Source: Novosphingobium sp. 9U
GTDB lineage: Bacteria; Pseudomonadota; Alphaproteobacteria; Sphingomonadales; Sphingomonadaceae
Reading direction: 5' to 3'
Assembly (NCBI RefSeq): GCF_902506425.1
Contig: NZ_LR732488.1
Coordinates: 62,001 to 126,000, forward strand
DNA: 64,000 nucleotides
Shown here: one piece after another, positions 36,892 through 45,394 of the stretch
Layout of the letters: the number at the start of each line of letters is the position of its first letter
How positions within the stretch are numbered: the first letter of the stretch is position 1
Translations under genes and position numbers: made by a program
Notes under the pieces: generated by a model
The model's input: the letters and a program-made list of their open reading frames with translations, nothing else
What the model was told of the DNA's origin: nothing
Database searches by the model: none

Positions 36892-36926
36892 AAGGGGGAG
36901 CGCATGTCCTGCGCTCCCCCTTCCTT
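36892..36926. terminator. Bidirectional terminator
   Basis: A perfect 13-base stem AAGGGGGAGCGCA (36892-36904) with its complement (36910-36922), a 5-base loop and a following pyrimidine run ending TT. It lies 14 bases after the SDR stop and before the convergent VOC gene. Confidence 0.75.
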
Positions 36927-36957
36927 GTGCCTCACGCGGGGCGAACTGTGATCCCCA

Positions 36958-38031
36958 TTAGCGCTCCGTCAGCATCATGGCGTTCTGCGGATTTGATGGG
37001 GCTCCGAGAAAATCGGGCCCGGGCACCAGCCCCAGTGCAGTTTCATAGGCTTTGGGCAGAGCCAGCAATTCGAGTTCCCGGCCCTGATCCAGAACGTAGG
37101 TGCCGAGGATGCCAGGACCGGAGGTGATACGCGGCGGACCTCTTCCCTCCGCGTCTAGGCGGTCGATCACGGCCTGGACCACACTGGTGTCCTGCGTAGT
37201 CACGGCGATATTGACGATGCCCTGGTCGGAAAGCCGATAGTCGGTGGGCTTCGCGCGCCCGCTTGGCGTCCGATACTCGACGATCTCGAGTAGGACGTCG
37301 CCCGCAACCGCCACGAAGCCCTCCATCTCGGCGCCCTCAAGGCCCCAGAGCGCTTCATCCTCGGGGGCATGCAGCGTCGCAAGCGGGAGTATCGGCAGAC
37401 CGACCTGCGTTTCCCAGAAGTGGCGTGCTGCCCTGATATCCGGCACAGAGCTGGTGACGTAGATGATCGCCGGTTCTAGATCGAAGCGACGGTGGCGAAC
37501 GCCGCCGGGGAGGGTAGCGGACTCCTCCATAACCTCAACCATAACGCCGACGAAGGGGTCGCGAAAGCACAGGCGACGGCCACGGCCGAGATCGATCGGC
37601 CCGGACAAGATTTCGACGTCCCAACGCGCCAGTGCCGCGATCGTGCGGTCGAGATCGGGAACGGACACGCCGAAGCGCACCCAGCCAAGGTCGCATGGCC
37701 GCCAGTCAGCGGGCAGTAGACGTTGCGCCGGCACGGTGTGGTGAAAGATCTCGAACTGCACGAAATCTTGCCGGCCCACCATGAACCAGACCAGCGTCCG
37801 TGCTGAGGGCGGCAGGTCCTGGATCCGGATCAAGTCACCCCAGGCTGTCTGTGCACCGGCGTTCGCGAACCCGAAGGCCTCATGGTAGAGCCTCAGTGTG
37901 CCGGGCAGATCGTTCGTGTTGATAGCCAGCTGCATGAAGCGCAGTTGGCTATCGGTATCACTCATGGGAGAAGGCGAAAAGGCATCGGCACCGATCTCGC
38001 TGCCCGCTTGCACCGGATTCGCGCTGGTCAT
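36958..38031 (-). CDS. Two-domain VOC (glyoxalase/dioxygenase fold) protein
   Basis: 357 residues with two vicinal-oxygen-chelate modules: residues about 30-170 (LRFMQLAINTNDLPGTLRLYHEAFGFANAG onwards) and about 185-330 (AIIYVTSSVPDIRAARHFWETQVGLPI onwards). Such proteins may be extradiol-type dioxygenases, lyases or epimerases; metal ligands cannot be set with confidence. Its start overlaps the upstream SDR stop by 4 bases, so the two form one operon driven from the motif 2 site at 38851. Confidence 0.82.
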   Translation of the reverse strand: MTSANPVQAGSEIGADAFSPSPMSDTDSQLRFMQLAINTNDLPGTLRLYHEAFGFANAGAQTAWGDLIRIQDLPPSARTLVWFMVGRQDFVQFEIFHHTVPAQRLLPADWRPCDLGWVRFGVSVPDLDRTIAALARWDVEILSGPIDLGRGRRLCFRDPFVGVMVEVMEESATLPGGVRHRRFDLEPAIIYVTSSVPDIRAARHFWETQVGLPILPLATLHAPEDEALWGLEGAEMEGFVAVAGDVLLEIVEYRTPSGRAKPTDYRLSDQGIVNIAVTTQDTSVVQAVIDRLDAEGRGPPRITSGPGILGTYVLDQGRELELLALPKAYETALGLVPGPDFLGAPSNPQNAMMLTER

Positions 38032-38819
38032 CTCGCCTGTCCGGCAACGTCGGGCAGGCTGGGCATGCGGGCCATCATGCCTGCGTCCACTGCCAGCGCA
38101 GTGCCGGTCACGTAAGTCGCAGCATCCGATGCGAGATAGAGTACCGCGCCCGCCATGTCTTCGGGCCGTCCGTAGCGACCCATGAGGCTGACACCGGAAA
38201 GGAACTCCTTGCCGTATTCACTTTCGGGGTCGGGGTAGAAGTCCTTGGTGATGCCGGTCACCACATTGGCCGGCATGATGCAATTCACGGTAATGCCGTA
38301 TTGTCCGAGATCGAGCGCGAAGGCTTTCGTCAGCCCCAGCACCGCGTGTTTCGAGGCCGTATAGACGCCGACGAGGGGAATTGCATACTTGCTGCAAACC
38401 GAGGCGGTGTTGATGACGCGCGCAAACTTGCTCTCCTTGAGGAGCGGCACGAAGTCACGGGTAATGCGGAAGACTGGGTCCATGTTGACAGACATGACCT
38501 TGTACCAGTTGGCGTCGTCGGTCTCGTGGATTGGGGCGAGTGCGCCGGTGATGCCGGCATTGTTCATCAAGATGTCGAGCCCGCCAAATGTGGCGCGTGC
38601 TGTCTCGACCAACTGCGAGGGGGCATCGGGCAGAGAGACGTCGAGCTCGACCTGAGTCACTGCGTCCACCCCGTCGAAGGCTGCACTCAGCGTGGAACCC
38701 GAGATGTCGACGGCAATGACGCGTGCGCCCTCGCGAACGAAAGCTTGTGCGATCCCCAAACCGATACCGCTCGCCGCGCCGGTCACCAGCGCCGTGCGAT
38801 CCTGCAAAATGCCAACCAT
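38028..38819 (-). CDS. Short-chain dehydrogenase/reductase
   Basis: 263 residues starting MVGILQDRTALVTGAASGIG, with GGAGAGG just upstream of the ATG at 38819; longer frames reaching 39152 are non-native. Seen: TGAASGIG, MNNAG, catalytic Ser in NTASV and YTASKHA, and VDAG near the end. VIAVDISG after strand 2 suggests NAD(H). First gene of a two-gene operon with the VOC protein. The motif 2 site lies 32 bases upstream. Confidence 0.9.
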   Translation of the reverse strand: MVGILQDRTALVTGAASGIGLGIAQAFVREGARVIAVDISGSTLSAAFDGVDAVTQVELDVSLPDAPSQLVETARATFGGLDILMNNAGITGALAPIHETDDANWYKVMSVNMDPVFRITRDFVPLLKESKFARVINTASVCSKYAIPLVGVYTASKHAVLGLTKAFALDLGQYGITVNCIMPANVVTGITKDFYPDPESEYGKEFLSGVSLMGRYGRPEDMAGAVLYLASDAATYVTGTALAVDAGMMARMPSLPDVAGQAR

Positions 38820-38850
38820 AACCTCTCCGTGCATAACTGCTCTTGCATGT

Positions 38851-38866
38851 ATGGTACATGTTATAA
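38851..38866. promoter_or_regulatory. Motif 2 site 2
   Basis: Minus strand TTATAACATGTACCAT, 12 of 16 positions shared with the site at 35915. It lies 32 bases upstream of the leftward SDR-VOC operon. Confidence 0.58.
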
Positions 38867-39169
38867 GGTTATCGGCGTGCCGCAAGGCCCTTTCGCTATT
38901 ACGCTGACCGAATGTAGCGTTGCGTCTAGCTGAGCTGTAGAGCTTTTCCGCGTTCAGCGGAAAGCATGCACCTGAGTCCGCTGGCGCAAAAAGCAGGCCG
39001 CTACATCTATCATTGGACGTCGAAGAGCCCGTACGTCCGGCAGAATAGCACCGGGGATGGCGCCGATGGTGAGCCTCGCGCCGACGATTGGTCCGATGGT
39101 GTGCGCGTTGGCGCGAAATTGCGGCGCCGAGCCATCCTTTCCAAACGGTCAAACTTGAGGGTTGCGCTG

Positions 39170-39185
39170 TTAGAACGCGTTATAT
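39170..39185. promoter_or_regulatory. Motif 2 site 3 at the TonB receptor promoter
   Basis: TTAGAACGCGTTATAT, overlapping the AT-rich TATATAA that could serve as a -10 element, 37 bases upstream of the receptor start. The core AACGCGTT is palindromic. Confidence 0.58.
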
Positions 39186-39221
39186 AAAAACGACGCATAA
39201 TCGATTCAGGGAGAGGTACCT

Positions 39222-41690
39222 ATGGCCTATCGTTCGGCACCGCAGCATCACGCGTTCAGCCCGTTGAGGGCTGCTGGCGCGGGCAAGAGAACCGGAAGTC
39301 GCTTCCAGTCCGCGTTCCTGTTCGCAAGCGCCTCTATCGTGGGGCTGTCAGGCGTGGCGCATGCCCAAGACACGCCCGCCCCGGCAAGCGATGCGGCAGA
39401 AGCGCAGGTGGCTAGTGCATCCGCAAGCGACACCGGCGACATCGTGGTGACCGCGAACAAGCGCGAGCAGCGGCTGAACGATGTAGGCTTGACCGTTTCG
39501 GTGCTCTCGGCTGCTTCGCTGCAGGAGCGTCAGATCTCCACGGTTGCGGAACTCGCGAATACGGTGCCGAGCCTCAGCTATTCCAACAGCGCCAACGGCA
39601 CCCCGATCTATACCTTACGCGGCGTCGGCTTTACCGAAGTCTCCCTCGGCGCCTACCCGACCGTCAGCACCTACGTAGACGAAATCCCACTGCAGTTCTC
39701 GGCCTTGACTACGCACTCCGCGTTCGATCTGGAGCGCCTGGAAGTGCTGAAGGGACCGCAGGGCACACTCTTCGGGGAGAATGCTACGGGTGGTGCGCTG
39801 AACTACATCGCCGCAAAACCGACAGACGAGCTTCATGCTGGCGGATCGGTATCATACGGTCGCTTCAACGAGGTGAACGGGGAGGCTTTCATCAGTGGCC
39901 CCTTGACCGACACGCTGAAGGCGCGCGTGGCGGGTCGTGTGGAGCATGGCGATGGCTGGCAGGTCAGCAACTCCCGGCCCGACGACCGCAATGGCAAGAC
40001 GCGCAACTACATGGGTCGCCTGCAGCTTGCCTATACGCCGTCCTCGTCGGCCCGCTTCCTGCTGAACGTCAACGGGTGGCTTGATCGCAGCCAGACGCAG
40101 GCGCCGCAGTATATCGGCCTCTTCCCGCAGCTGCCGGTCGTCGACCCGCTCCTGCTCGCCTCACAGTTCTCGCCCGACAAGCCGCGTGCCGCTGACTGGA
40201 CGTCGGGCTTGCCGAGAAAGAACAATCGCCTGTTCCAGGCTTCGCTGCGCAGCGACATCAGCTTGACTGACAATATCGAACTCACCTCGCTGACCTCCTA
40301 CGTCAACTTCCGCCAGCGGCAGGGAGACGAAGGCGATGGTCTTCCGATCGTCACTCTCGACTTGACCGACAATAACGGCACCATCAAGACGTTCTTCCAG
40401 GAACTTCGCGTCGCCAATGCTTCGTCCAGCGCGTTCCGCTTCGTGCTTGGCGCCAATTACGAACACAACAAGGTCGACCAGTCGGCGCAGGTGAACTTCC
40501 CGAATGCCTCCTCGTCGAACACATATGGGCAGATCGGATATCCGATCATCAATTTGATCTACAACACCGATCAAGTTATGAAGAACTATGCCTTCTTTGG
40601 AAACGTCGAGTACGATATCGTGCCGAACGTCACTGTTAAGGGCGGAATTCGCTACACGAATACAAAGGATAGCGGGTCGTCATGCAGTAAGGACGAGAGC
40701 GGTCTGACGACGAATACAGGATCGCTCTTCTACGATGTCGTGCTCGGTGGTGCGCTCGGCCGCTATCCGAGCGGCTCTTGCTTCCCCGTCAACAACTTGG
40801 CGACCACGGTAAACGGTGTGGCGCCTGGCCGCCCGGGTGAGTTCACAGGAAAGCTGAACCAAGACAACATCTCTTGGAAGGTCGGTGTCGATTGGAAACC
40901 CACGCCCGACCTTCTCGTGTACGGCAACGTCGCGAAGGGCTACAAGGCCGGCAGCTTCCCCGTACTGTCCGCGTCGGTGTTCCAGCAGTATCTTCCAGTC
41001 ACCCAGGAGTCTGTGCTGTCGTACGAAGGCGGCATCAAAGCGACCTTGCTCGATCGCGCGTTGCAGTTCAACGCAGCGGGCTTCTACTATGACTACCGCA
41101 ACAAGCAGCTGCGCTCGAAATTCCTCGACCCGAACTTCGGCGTGATCGATATTCTTCAAAACGTGCCGAAGTCCACGATCAAGGGCTTCGAGCTCGAGAT
41201 GACGGCACGTCCGATCCGGCGACTGACCGCCACCGCAGCATTCACTTACGTGGACGCAAAGATCGATGAATTCGCCGGGATCAACGCGGCCGGCGTATCG
41301 GCCGACTTCGCCGGTGAGGCGATCCCGTTCACGCCCAAGTACCAGGTCAATACCGATCTCGATTACAAATTCCCTCTGAGCCAAGGTATCGACGGCTTCG
41401 CGGGTGCGAGCGTCAGCTTGCGATCGGCGACTTCGGCAGTCATCGGTGGCGAAATCAACCCACCGACGGCGACGCCGCAGGGTAAGGCGCTTTACCGGAT
41501 CGACGACTATGTTCTGGTCGATCTGCGTGCGGGCGTACGTAGCACGGATGGACGTTGGAGCGCCTCGGTTTGGGGCAAGAACATCTTCAACCAGTACTAC
41601 TGGAACAACGTGGTCGGCGTGATCGACAACATCGTTCGCTATGCGGGGCGTCCGGCAACCTACGGCGTTACGTTGGGCTTCAACTACTAG
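39222..41690 (+). CDS. TonB-dependent outer-membrane receptor
   Basis: 822 residues. A long N-region precedes the hydrophobic AFLFASASIVGLSGVAHAQ signal segment; the plug starts at DIVVTANKREQRLNDVGLTV and includes LERLEVLKGPQGTLFGENAT; the barrel ends with Tyr (TLGFNY). GGGAGAGG precedes the ATG. Very similar to the receptor at 57.1 kb (shared SNSANGTP, YTLRG(V/I)GF, LSA/VSAS..., QYLPVTQESV, FYYDY..KQLRSK). Motif 2 lies in its promoter, so it is probably the importer of the second regulon. It is followed by a hairpin and by a DUF1330-like gene. Confidence 0.93.
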   Translation: MAYRSAPQHHAFSPLRAAGAGKRTGSRFQSAFLFASASIVGLSGVAHAQDTPAPASDAAEAQVASASASDTGDIVVTANKREQRLNDVGLTVSVLSAASLQERQISTVAELANTVPSLSYSNSANGTPIYTLRGVGFTEVSLGAYPTVSTYVDEIPLQFSALTTHSAFDLERLEVLKGPQGTLFGENATGGALNYIAAKPTDELHAGGSVSYGRFNEVNGEAFISGPLTDTLKARVAGRVEHGDGWQVSNSRPDDRNGKTRNYMGRLQLAYTPSSSARFLLNVNGWLDRSQTQAPQYIGLFPQLPVVDPLLLASQFSPDKPRAADWTSGLPRKNNRLFQASLRSDISLTDNIELTSLTSYVNFRQRQGDEGDGLPIVTLDLTDNNGTIKTFFQELRVANASSSAFRFVLGANYEHNKVDQSAQVNFPNASSSNTYGQIGYPIINLIYNTDQVMKNYAFFGNVEYDIVPNVTVKGGIRYTNTKDSGSSCSKDESGLTTNTGSLFYDVVLGGALGRYPSGSCFPVNNLATTVNGVAPGRPGEFTGKLNQDNISWKVGVDWKPTPDLLVYGNVAKGYKAGSFPVLSASVFQQYLPVTQESVLSYEGGIKATLLDRALQFNAAGFYYDYRNKQLRSKFLDPNFGVIDILQNVPKSTIKGFELEMTARPIRRLTATAAFTYVDAKIDEFAGINAAGVSADFAGEAIPFTPKYQVNTDLDYKFPLSQGIDGFAGASVSLRSATSAVIGGEINPPTATPQGKALYRIDDYVLVDLRAGVRSTDGRWSASVWGKNIFNQYYWNNVVGVIDNIVRYAGRPATYGVTLGFNY

Positions 41691-41700
41691 ACGTGCTCTT

Positions 41701-41738
41701 TGGGCGCATCCTTCATCAGATACAGAGTGATGCGCCCA
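41701..41738 (+). terminator. Intercistronic hairpin after the TonB receptor
   Basis: TGGGCGCATC (41701-41710) pairs perfectly with GATGCGCCCA (41729-41738), with an 18-base loop and no T-run. Its position just after a receptor gene mirrors the hairpin at 26892-26931. Confidence 0.45.
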
Positions 41739-41804
41739 CAAGCGAGAGGCGCAGGTGCGGGGTCTTGCGTCACTAAGAACCGAAAATAAGTAAAGGAGAG
41801 CGCG

Positions 41805-42218
41805 ATGCAGGCCGCAATCGACATATCGGCGGATGACATGGACAATGCGGCGCAGGAACTGCCGCGTGACCAGCCGATCATGATGATCAACCTTCTGCGC
41901 TTTCGGGGCCGGACCGAATATGCCGAGAATGAGAACGATCAGCCCTGTTCGGGTCGCGACGCCTACATGAACCGATATGCCGCGATCTCCCTGCAGGTCG
42001 TCGAGAAGTTTGGCGGTAAAGCGTTCTGGCAAGGGCAGGTTCTGGCCACCTTGGTCGCGCCGCAAGGGGAGCAGTGGGACGAGGCGCTGTTGGTCCAGTA
42101 CCCGGATTTCGCCGCGATCAACTCAGTCTTCAACGATCCCGACTACCAAGCGGTGCTTTATCACCGGACTGCGGCTTTGGCGGACTCCAGGCTGATTGCC
42201 CTAGCGATCGCCGATTGA
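41805..42218 (+). CDS. DUF1330-like small alpha-beta barrel protein
   Basis: 137 residues. The PIMMINLLRFRGRTEY strand near residue 25, AYMNRYAAISLQVVEKFGGKAFWQG, and WDEALLVQYPDFAAINSVFNDPDYQ follow the DUF1330 pattern of dimeric alpha-beta barrels. A ribosome binding site AAGGAGAG precedes the ATG. Function unknown; a role in handling a reactive intermediate is possible. It lies between the TonB receptor and an epoxide-hydrolase-like gene. Confidence 0.82.
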   Translation: MQAAIDISADDMDNAAQELPRDQPIMMINLLRFRGRTEYAENENDQPCSGRDAYMNRYAAISLQVVEKFGGKAFWQGQVLATLVAPQGEQWDEALLVQYPDFAAINSVFNDPDYQAVLYHRTAALADSRLIALAIAD

Positions 42219-42251
42219 GCGGCAGAACGATACTAAATCCGCGCACCTGCA

Positions 42252-43373
42252 ATGCAACCCGGGGAGAGTGTTTTGATACATGATAGCGGCAGCTTGAACA
42301 GCGACGGCATCATCACTGAGGGCTTTGCTTCGCTCTCGCGCGGAGGACTCGCCTACCTTGCCGCAGGACCTACCGATGGTCCCCTTCTGATATTCGTCCA
42401 CGGCTGGCCTGAGCTGGCGATCAGCTGGCGACACCAGCTGCCGGTGTTCGGACAGCTTGGTTTCCGCGCCGTTGCAGTTGACATGCCAGGCTATGGCCGG
42501 TCGGTGGTTCATGACACGCACGAGGCTTATGAGCTGGAGCACCTGGCGGCCGATCTAGTCGAGTTTCAGGATTATCTTGGCGCCCATCGCTCCGTATGGG
42601 TCGGCCATGACTGGGGCAGTGTCGTGGTTTGGAGCCTTGCGGCGCATTACCCGGAACGCTGCGCTGCCGTGGCGAGCTTGTGCGTACCCTACCGCACAGT
42701 GGAGCTGGGGATCGACCACCTGATCTCGACGGTCAATCGCGACATTTACGATCCCGAGGAGCATCCGGCGGGGCAGTGGGACTACATGCTGTTCCATGAT
42801 AAGCATTTCGACCGTGCCCGTGCGGTGTTCGAGCGCAACACGGAAGACTTCTTCAAGCTCATGTTCCGACGGGGCGACGCTTCGGGTGCGAACGTTCCGA
42901 CCATCACCGCAGGGGTCTGCGCGCGCGAAGGTTGGTTCGGAGGCGACGCGCCACCCCCAACGATGGATCGCGATCCTGGTGTGGCGGACGAGGCGAGTCT
43001 GGCCGCGTATATCGCTGCGTTCCAGCGCACTGGCTTCTTCGGCCCGGACTCGTACTATGTGAACAGCGAGGCGAATGCCCGTTTCACCGCGCAGTCGGCC
43101 GACGATGGTTATCTCGACATGCCGGCGCTGTTCCTGTCGGCCGACTACGACCACTGGTGCGACACGGTGCGTAACGTCGCGTTCGGAGCGGAAATGCGGC
43201 GCTACTGCCGCAACCTTACCGCAGTAACCATCCCGGCCGGTCACTGGACCGCCCAAGAGGAGCCTACCAGGACAAACGCGGCGCTGACCCGCTGGCTTGC
43301 GACCACCTCCGGCGTATGGCCGGAGGCTTCCACCCCAGCCTGGCAGCCGCTTCCGCCGTCTGGAAACGAATAG
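42252..43373 (+). CDS. Epoxide-hydrolase-like alpha/beta hydrolase
   Basis: 373 residues from the ATG at 42252; a TTG at 42273 with GGGGAGAG upstream may be the real start. Seen: HGWPE oxyanion motif (about residues 50-54), GHDWGS with nucleophilic Asp (about 118), and a late GHWTAQEEP supplying His. HGWPE plus Asp nucleophile marks epoxide hydrolases or haloalkane dehalogenase relatives. It lies 33 bases after the DUF1330-like gene and before an EthD-like gene, so epoxide or ester hydrolysis in the second pathway is likely. Confidence 0.88.
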   Translation: MQPGESVLIHDSGSLNSDGIITEGFASLSRGGLAYLAAGPTDGPLLIFVHGWPELAISWRHQLPVFGQLGFRAVAVDMPGYGRSVVHDTHEAYELEHLAADLVEFQDYLGAHRSVWVGHDWGSVVVWSLAAHYPERCAAVASLCVPYRTVELGIDHLISTVNRDIYDPEEHPAGQWDYMLFHDKHFDRARAVFERNTEDFFKLMFRRGDASGANVPTITAGVCAREGWFGGDAPPPTMDRDPGVADEASLAAYIAAFQRTGFFGPDSYYVNSEANARFTAQSADDGYLDMPALFLSADYDHWCDTVRNVAFGAEMRRYCRNLTAVTIPAGHWTAQEEPTRTNAALTRWLATTSGVWPEASTPAWQPLPPSGNE

Positions 43374-43413
43374 GGGCAAGGATCAACTCTCTGCACCCAA
43401 GAGGACGCACGCG

Positions 43414-43773
43414 ATGATCATCAACCTCGGGTACTACAAGCGCAAGCCCGGCCTCACCCATGCGCAATTCAGCACGTACTGGCGCGACGTCCATGGGCCG
43501 CTCATCGCCAGCATCCCGAACATTGATCGCTATCTTCTGCGCTACGTCCAGCATCACCTGGAGCCCGATCCTTCGCAGCCGGTGCCGCCCGGCGTAGATT
43601 ACGATGGCTTCTCGGAAGTCTGGTACCCCAGCCTCGAAGCTCGCGACGCGCTGCTAGCGCTGCCGTTCTTTCAGGCCGAGGTCATCCCCGACGAGCATTG
43701 CTTCCTGGATATGGATGCCACGCGCTGGTACGCGGTGGATCATCAGACGACCATCATCGGCAAGACTGATTAA
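43414..43773 (+). CDS. EthD-like dimeric alpha-beta barrel protein
   Basis: 119 residues starting MIINLGYYKRKPGLTHAQFSTYW, with RDVHGPLIASIP; this W/Y..VHGPL pattern is typical of EthD. FSEVWYPSLEARDAL forms the second strand-helix unit. It follows the epoxide-hydrolase-like gene and precedes a decayed oxidoreductase gene. A second EthD-like gene near a TonB receptor (compare 26973) supports a recurrent role in these pathways. Activity unknown. Confidence 0.85.
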   Translation: MIINLGYYKRKPGLTHAQFSTYWRDVHGPLIASIPNIDRYLLRYVQHHLEPDPSQPVPPGVDYDGFSEVWYPSLEARDALLALPFFQAEVIPDEHCFLDMDATRWYAVDHQTTIIGKTD

Positions 43774-43847
43774 AGCCCGCAACTGGCAAATTGCATCCCC
43801 TCGGCTGCGGATCGTGGCAGACGGTCCCCCGCCAGGAGAAAAGAACC

Positions 43848-44651
43848 ATGTTTGCCTATCAACTCGTGGGTGCGGACGGCATCCACAACCTCAAACGGAT
43901 CGAGCGCCCGGTTCCGACGCCGGCTCGGGGTCAGATCCTGATCAGGATGCGAGCGGCATCGCTTAACTTCCGCGATCTGCTGGTCGCCAACGGCTACTAC
44001 GGCGTGGAGTTGCCGATGCCGGTGATCCCCCTGTCGGATGCGCCGGCGAGGTGGTGGCGCTGGGCGACAGCGTCACCCGCTTCGCCGTTGGAGATCGTGC
44101 CTGCCCGACCTTCTCGAACAACTGGGTCGCCGGTCCGGCGCGGGCCGAGCATCTGCCGACATCGCTGGGCGGTTTTGTCGACGGCGTGCTAGCCGAGTAC
44201 GTGGTGTGTGACGAGACGGCAGCGGTCAAGCCCCCCGAATACCTCTCGTTCGAGCAAGCGGCGTGCTTGCCCTGCGCGGCCGTCACCGCAAGGGCGGCGC
44301 TGAACGGACCCACGCCGGTGAGGGCAGGGGACACCGTACTCACGCTCGGGACAGGCGGAGTCTCGATGTTCGCAGTCCAATTCCGCTTCGGCGGCGGTGA
44401 ATGGACAGGTTCACATGATCGGCGTGCTGACGTCAGGGCAGATCGATCCGCTGACCATCATGTCCTGGAAGACCCTGCGGGGGATCATGGTCGGCTCGCG
44501 CGACGACTTTGAGGCGATGAACCGCATGCTCGAGGTCCATCGCCTCGAACCGGTGATCGACGAAGTATTCGGGTTCGATAGCGCGCTCGATGCCTACCGC
44601 AAGCTTGAGGCCGCCCAGCACGTGGGCAAGATCGTCATCCGAATTGACTAA
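43848..44651 (+). pseudogene. Damaged zinc-free alcohol dehydrogenase/quinone oxidoreductase gene
   Basis: Three pieces of one MDR protein lie in different frames. Piece 1 (43848 to about 44040) has FAYQLVGADGIHNLKRIERP and NFRDLLVANGYYG. A missing G near 44040 (GATGCGCC where GATGGCGCC is expected) shifts to piece 2, VALGDSVTRFAVGDRACP through TLGTGGVSMFAVQF. Near 44385 the sequence jumps back to the first frame at NGQVHMIGVLTSG and continues to VGKIVIRID. The part between, which should hold most of the NADPH-binding domain (roughly 70 residues), is gone. With the internal deletion it cannot encode a normal enzyme, so it is a pseudogene even if the single-base loss were an assembly error. 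Confidence 0.85.
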
Positions 44652-44681
44652 AGCGAGCGGACCTGTCGTTCATGCTCTCCG

Positions 44682-44714
44682 CCGTTCAGCGAAGCGGAGC
44701 GCTGCGCTGAACGG
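44682..44714. terminator. Hairpin between convergent genes
   Basis: CCGTTCAGCG (44682-44691) pairs perfectly with CGCTGAACGG (44705-44714), loop 13 bases, no T-run. It lies between the damaged oxidoreductase gene and the SnoaL-like gene. Confidence 0.45.
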
Positions 44715-44753
44715 GGTGCCAGCCTAGCAAGGCCGGCGCAGATCCTGACCGTC

Positions 44754-45137
44754 TCAGGAGGGCAGGCTCGACCCCTGCAGGCCGCACAGCTGCCACCCTG
44801 CGGCGCCATTGTTCCAGATGCACAGATAGCGGCCGACCAGATCCTTTTCCACGTCGCCGATGCGCGCCTTGGTCTTCAGCATGCCGCTGGCGACGATCGT
44901 GGCCGCATCGAGGAAGCTCGCGCCGTCGACCTCCGGCGATACATCGATGTACGTCAGTGTGCCCGATCGTAGGAGCCCTAGAAAGCTCTGCTTTGTATCG
45001 AGCATCCCATTGGAGTGCCCATAGAGGAGCGTTTCTCCGAGCAGCCTCTCGAGCGCATCATGCTCGTGGCGCGTCATGTGGCCACATCGGCGCACCTCCA
45101 GCTCTCGTGCCAACTCCAGTGCAGTCGCGCTCGTCAT
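44754..45137 (-). CDS. SnoaL/NTF2-like protein
   Basis: 127 residues. N-terminal helices (ALELARELEVRRCGHMTRHEHDALERLLGETLLYGHSNGMLDTKQSFLGLL) followed by a strand-rich half with YIDVSPEVDGASFLDAATIV and LVGRYLCIWNNGAAGWQLCGLQGSS match the cone-shaped NTF2/SnoaL (DUF4440-like) fold. Such proteins include isomerases, dehydratases and binding proteins. Divergent from the frameshifted SDR gene, with the motif 2 site between them. Confidence 0.8.
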   Translation of the reverse strand: MTSATALELARELEVRRCGHMTRHEHDALERLLGETLLYGHSNGMLDTKQSFLGLLRSGTLTYIDVSPEVDGASFLDAATIVASGMLKTKARIGDVEKDLVGRYLCIWNNGAAGWQLCGLQGSSLPS

Positions 45138-45313
45138 TTCTCGTCTCCTATTACGGAATTCACTAGCATTTGTCCTATCTTAGCAGGGTCTCGCCCGGTT
45201 GGATGCACCCAGCGCGCCTGCCGATTACGTCCAGCCGAGCGAGGGTCAGTTTCACTTTCGACAAGGTGCCCTTCCAAGTCTTGACCGATTAGCTGCCGCT
45301 CGTTAAGGCAAAA

Positions 45314-45329
45314 CAATAACGCATTCTAG
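45314..45329. promoter_or_regulatory. Motif 2 site 4
   Basis: Minus strand CTAGAATGCGTTATTG, matching the site at 39170 in TAGAA-GCGTTAT. It lies 66 bases upstream of the SDR-Rieske genes and 177 bases upstream of the divergent SnoaL-like gene. Confidence 0.55.
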
Positions 45330-45394
45330 AATCGATATAAGGGCAATGTGAAGTCCGGCGACTGAATGGAAGCTGCGGCTGAGGAGGGGTGTCT

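Larger units (their letters stand above)
38820..39221. other. Divergent promoter region with two motif 2 sites
   Basis: 402 bases between an SDR (leftward) and a TonB receptor (rightward). Besides the two motif 2 sites at 38851 and 39170 no gene is supported. The frame that runs into it from the SDR has no family similarity. Confidence 0.6.

Noticed and set aside
38835-39152. N-terminal extension of the SDR frame to 39152
   Set aside because: The SDR fold begins at MVGILQDRTALVTG with a ribosome binding site; the extension covers two promoter motifs.
40680-42065. 461-codon open frame opposite the TonB receptor and DUF1330-like gene
   Set aside because: It spans two sense genes and the intercistronic hairpin, and has no recognisable domain.
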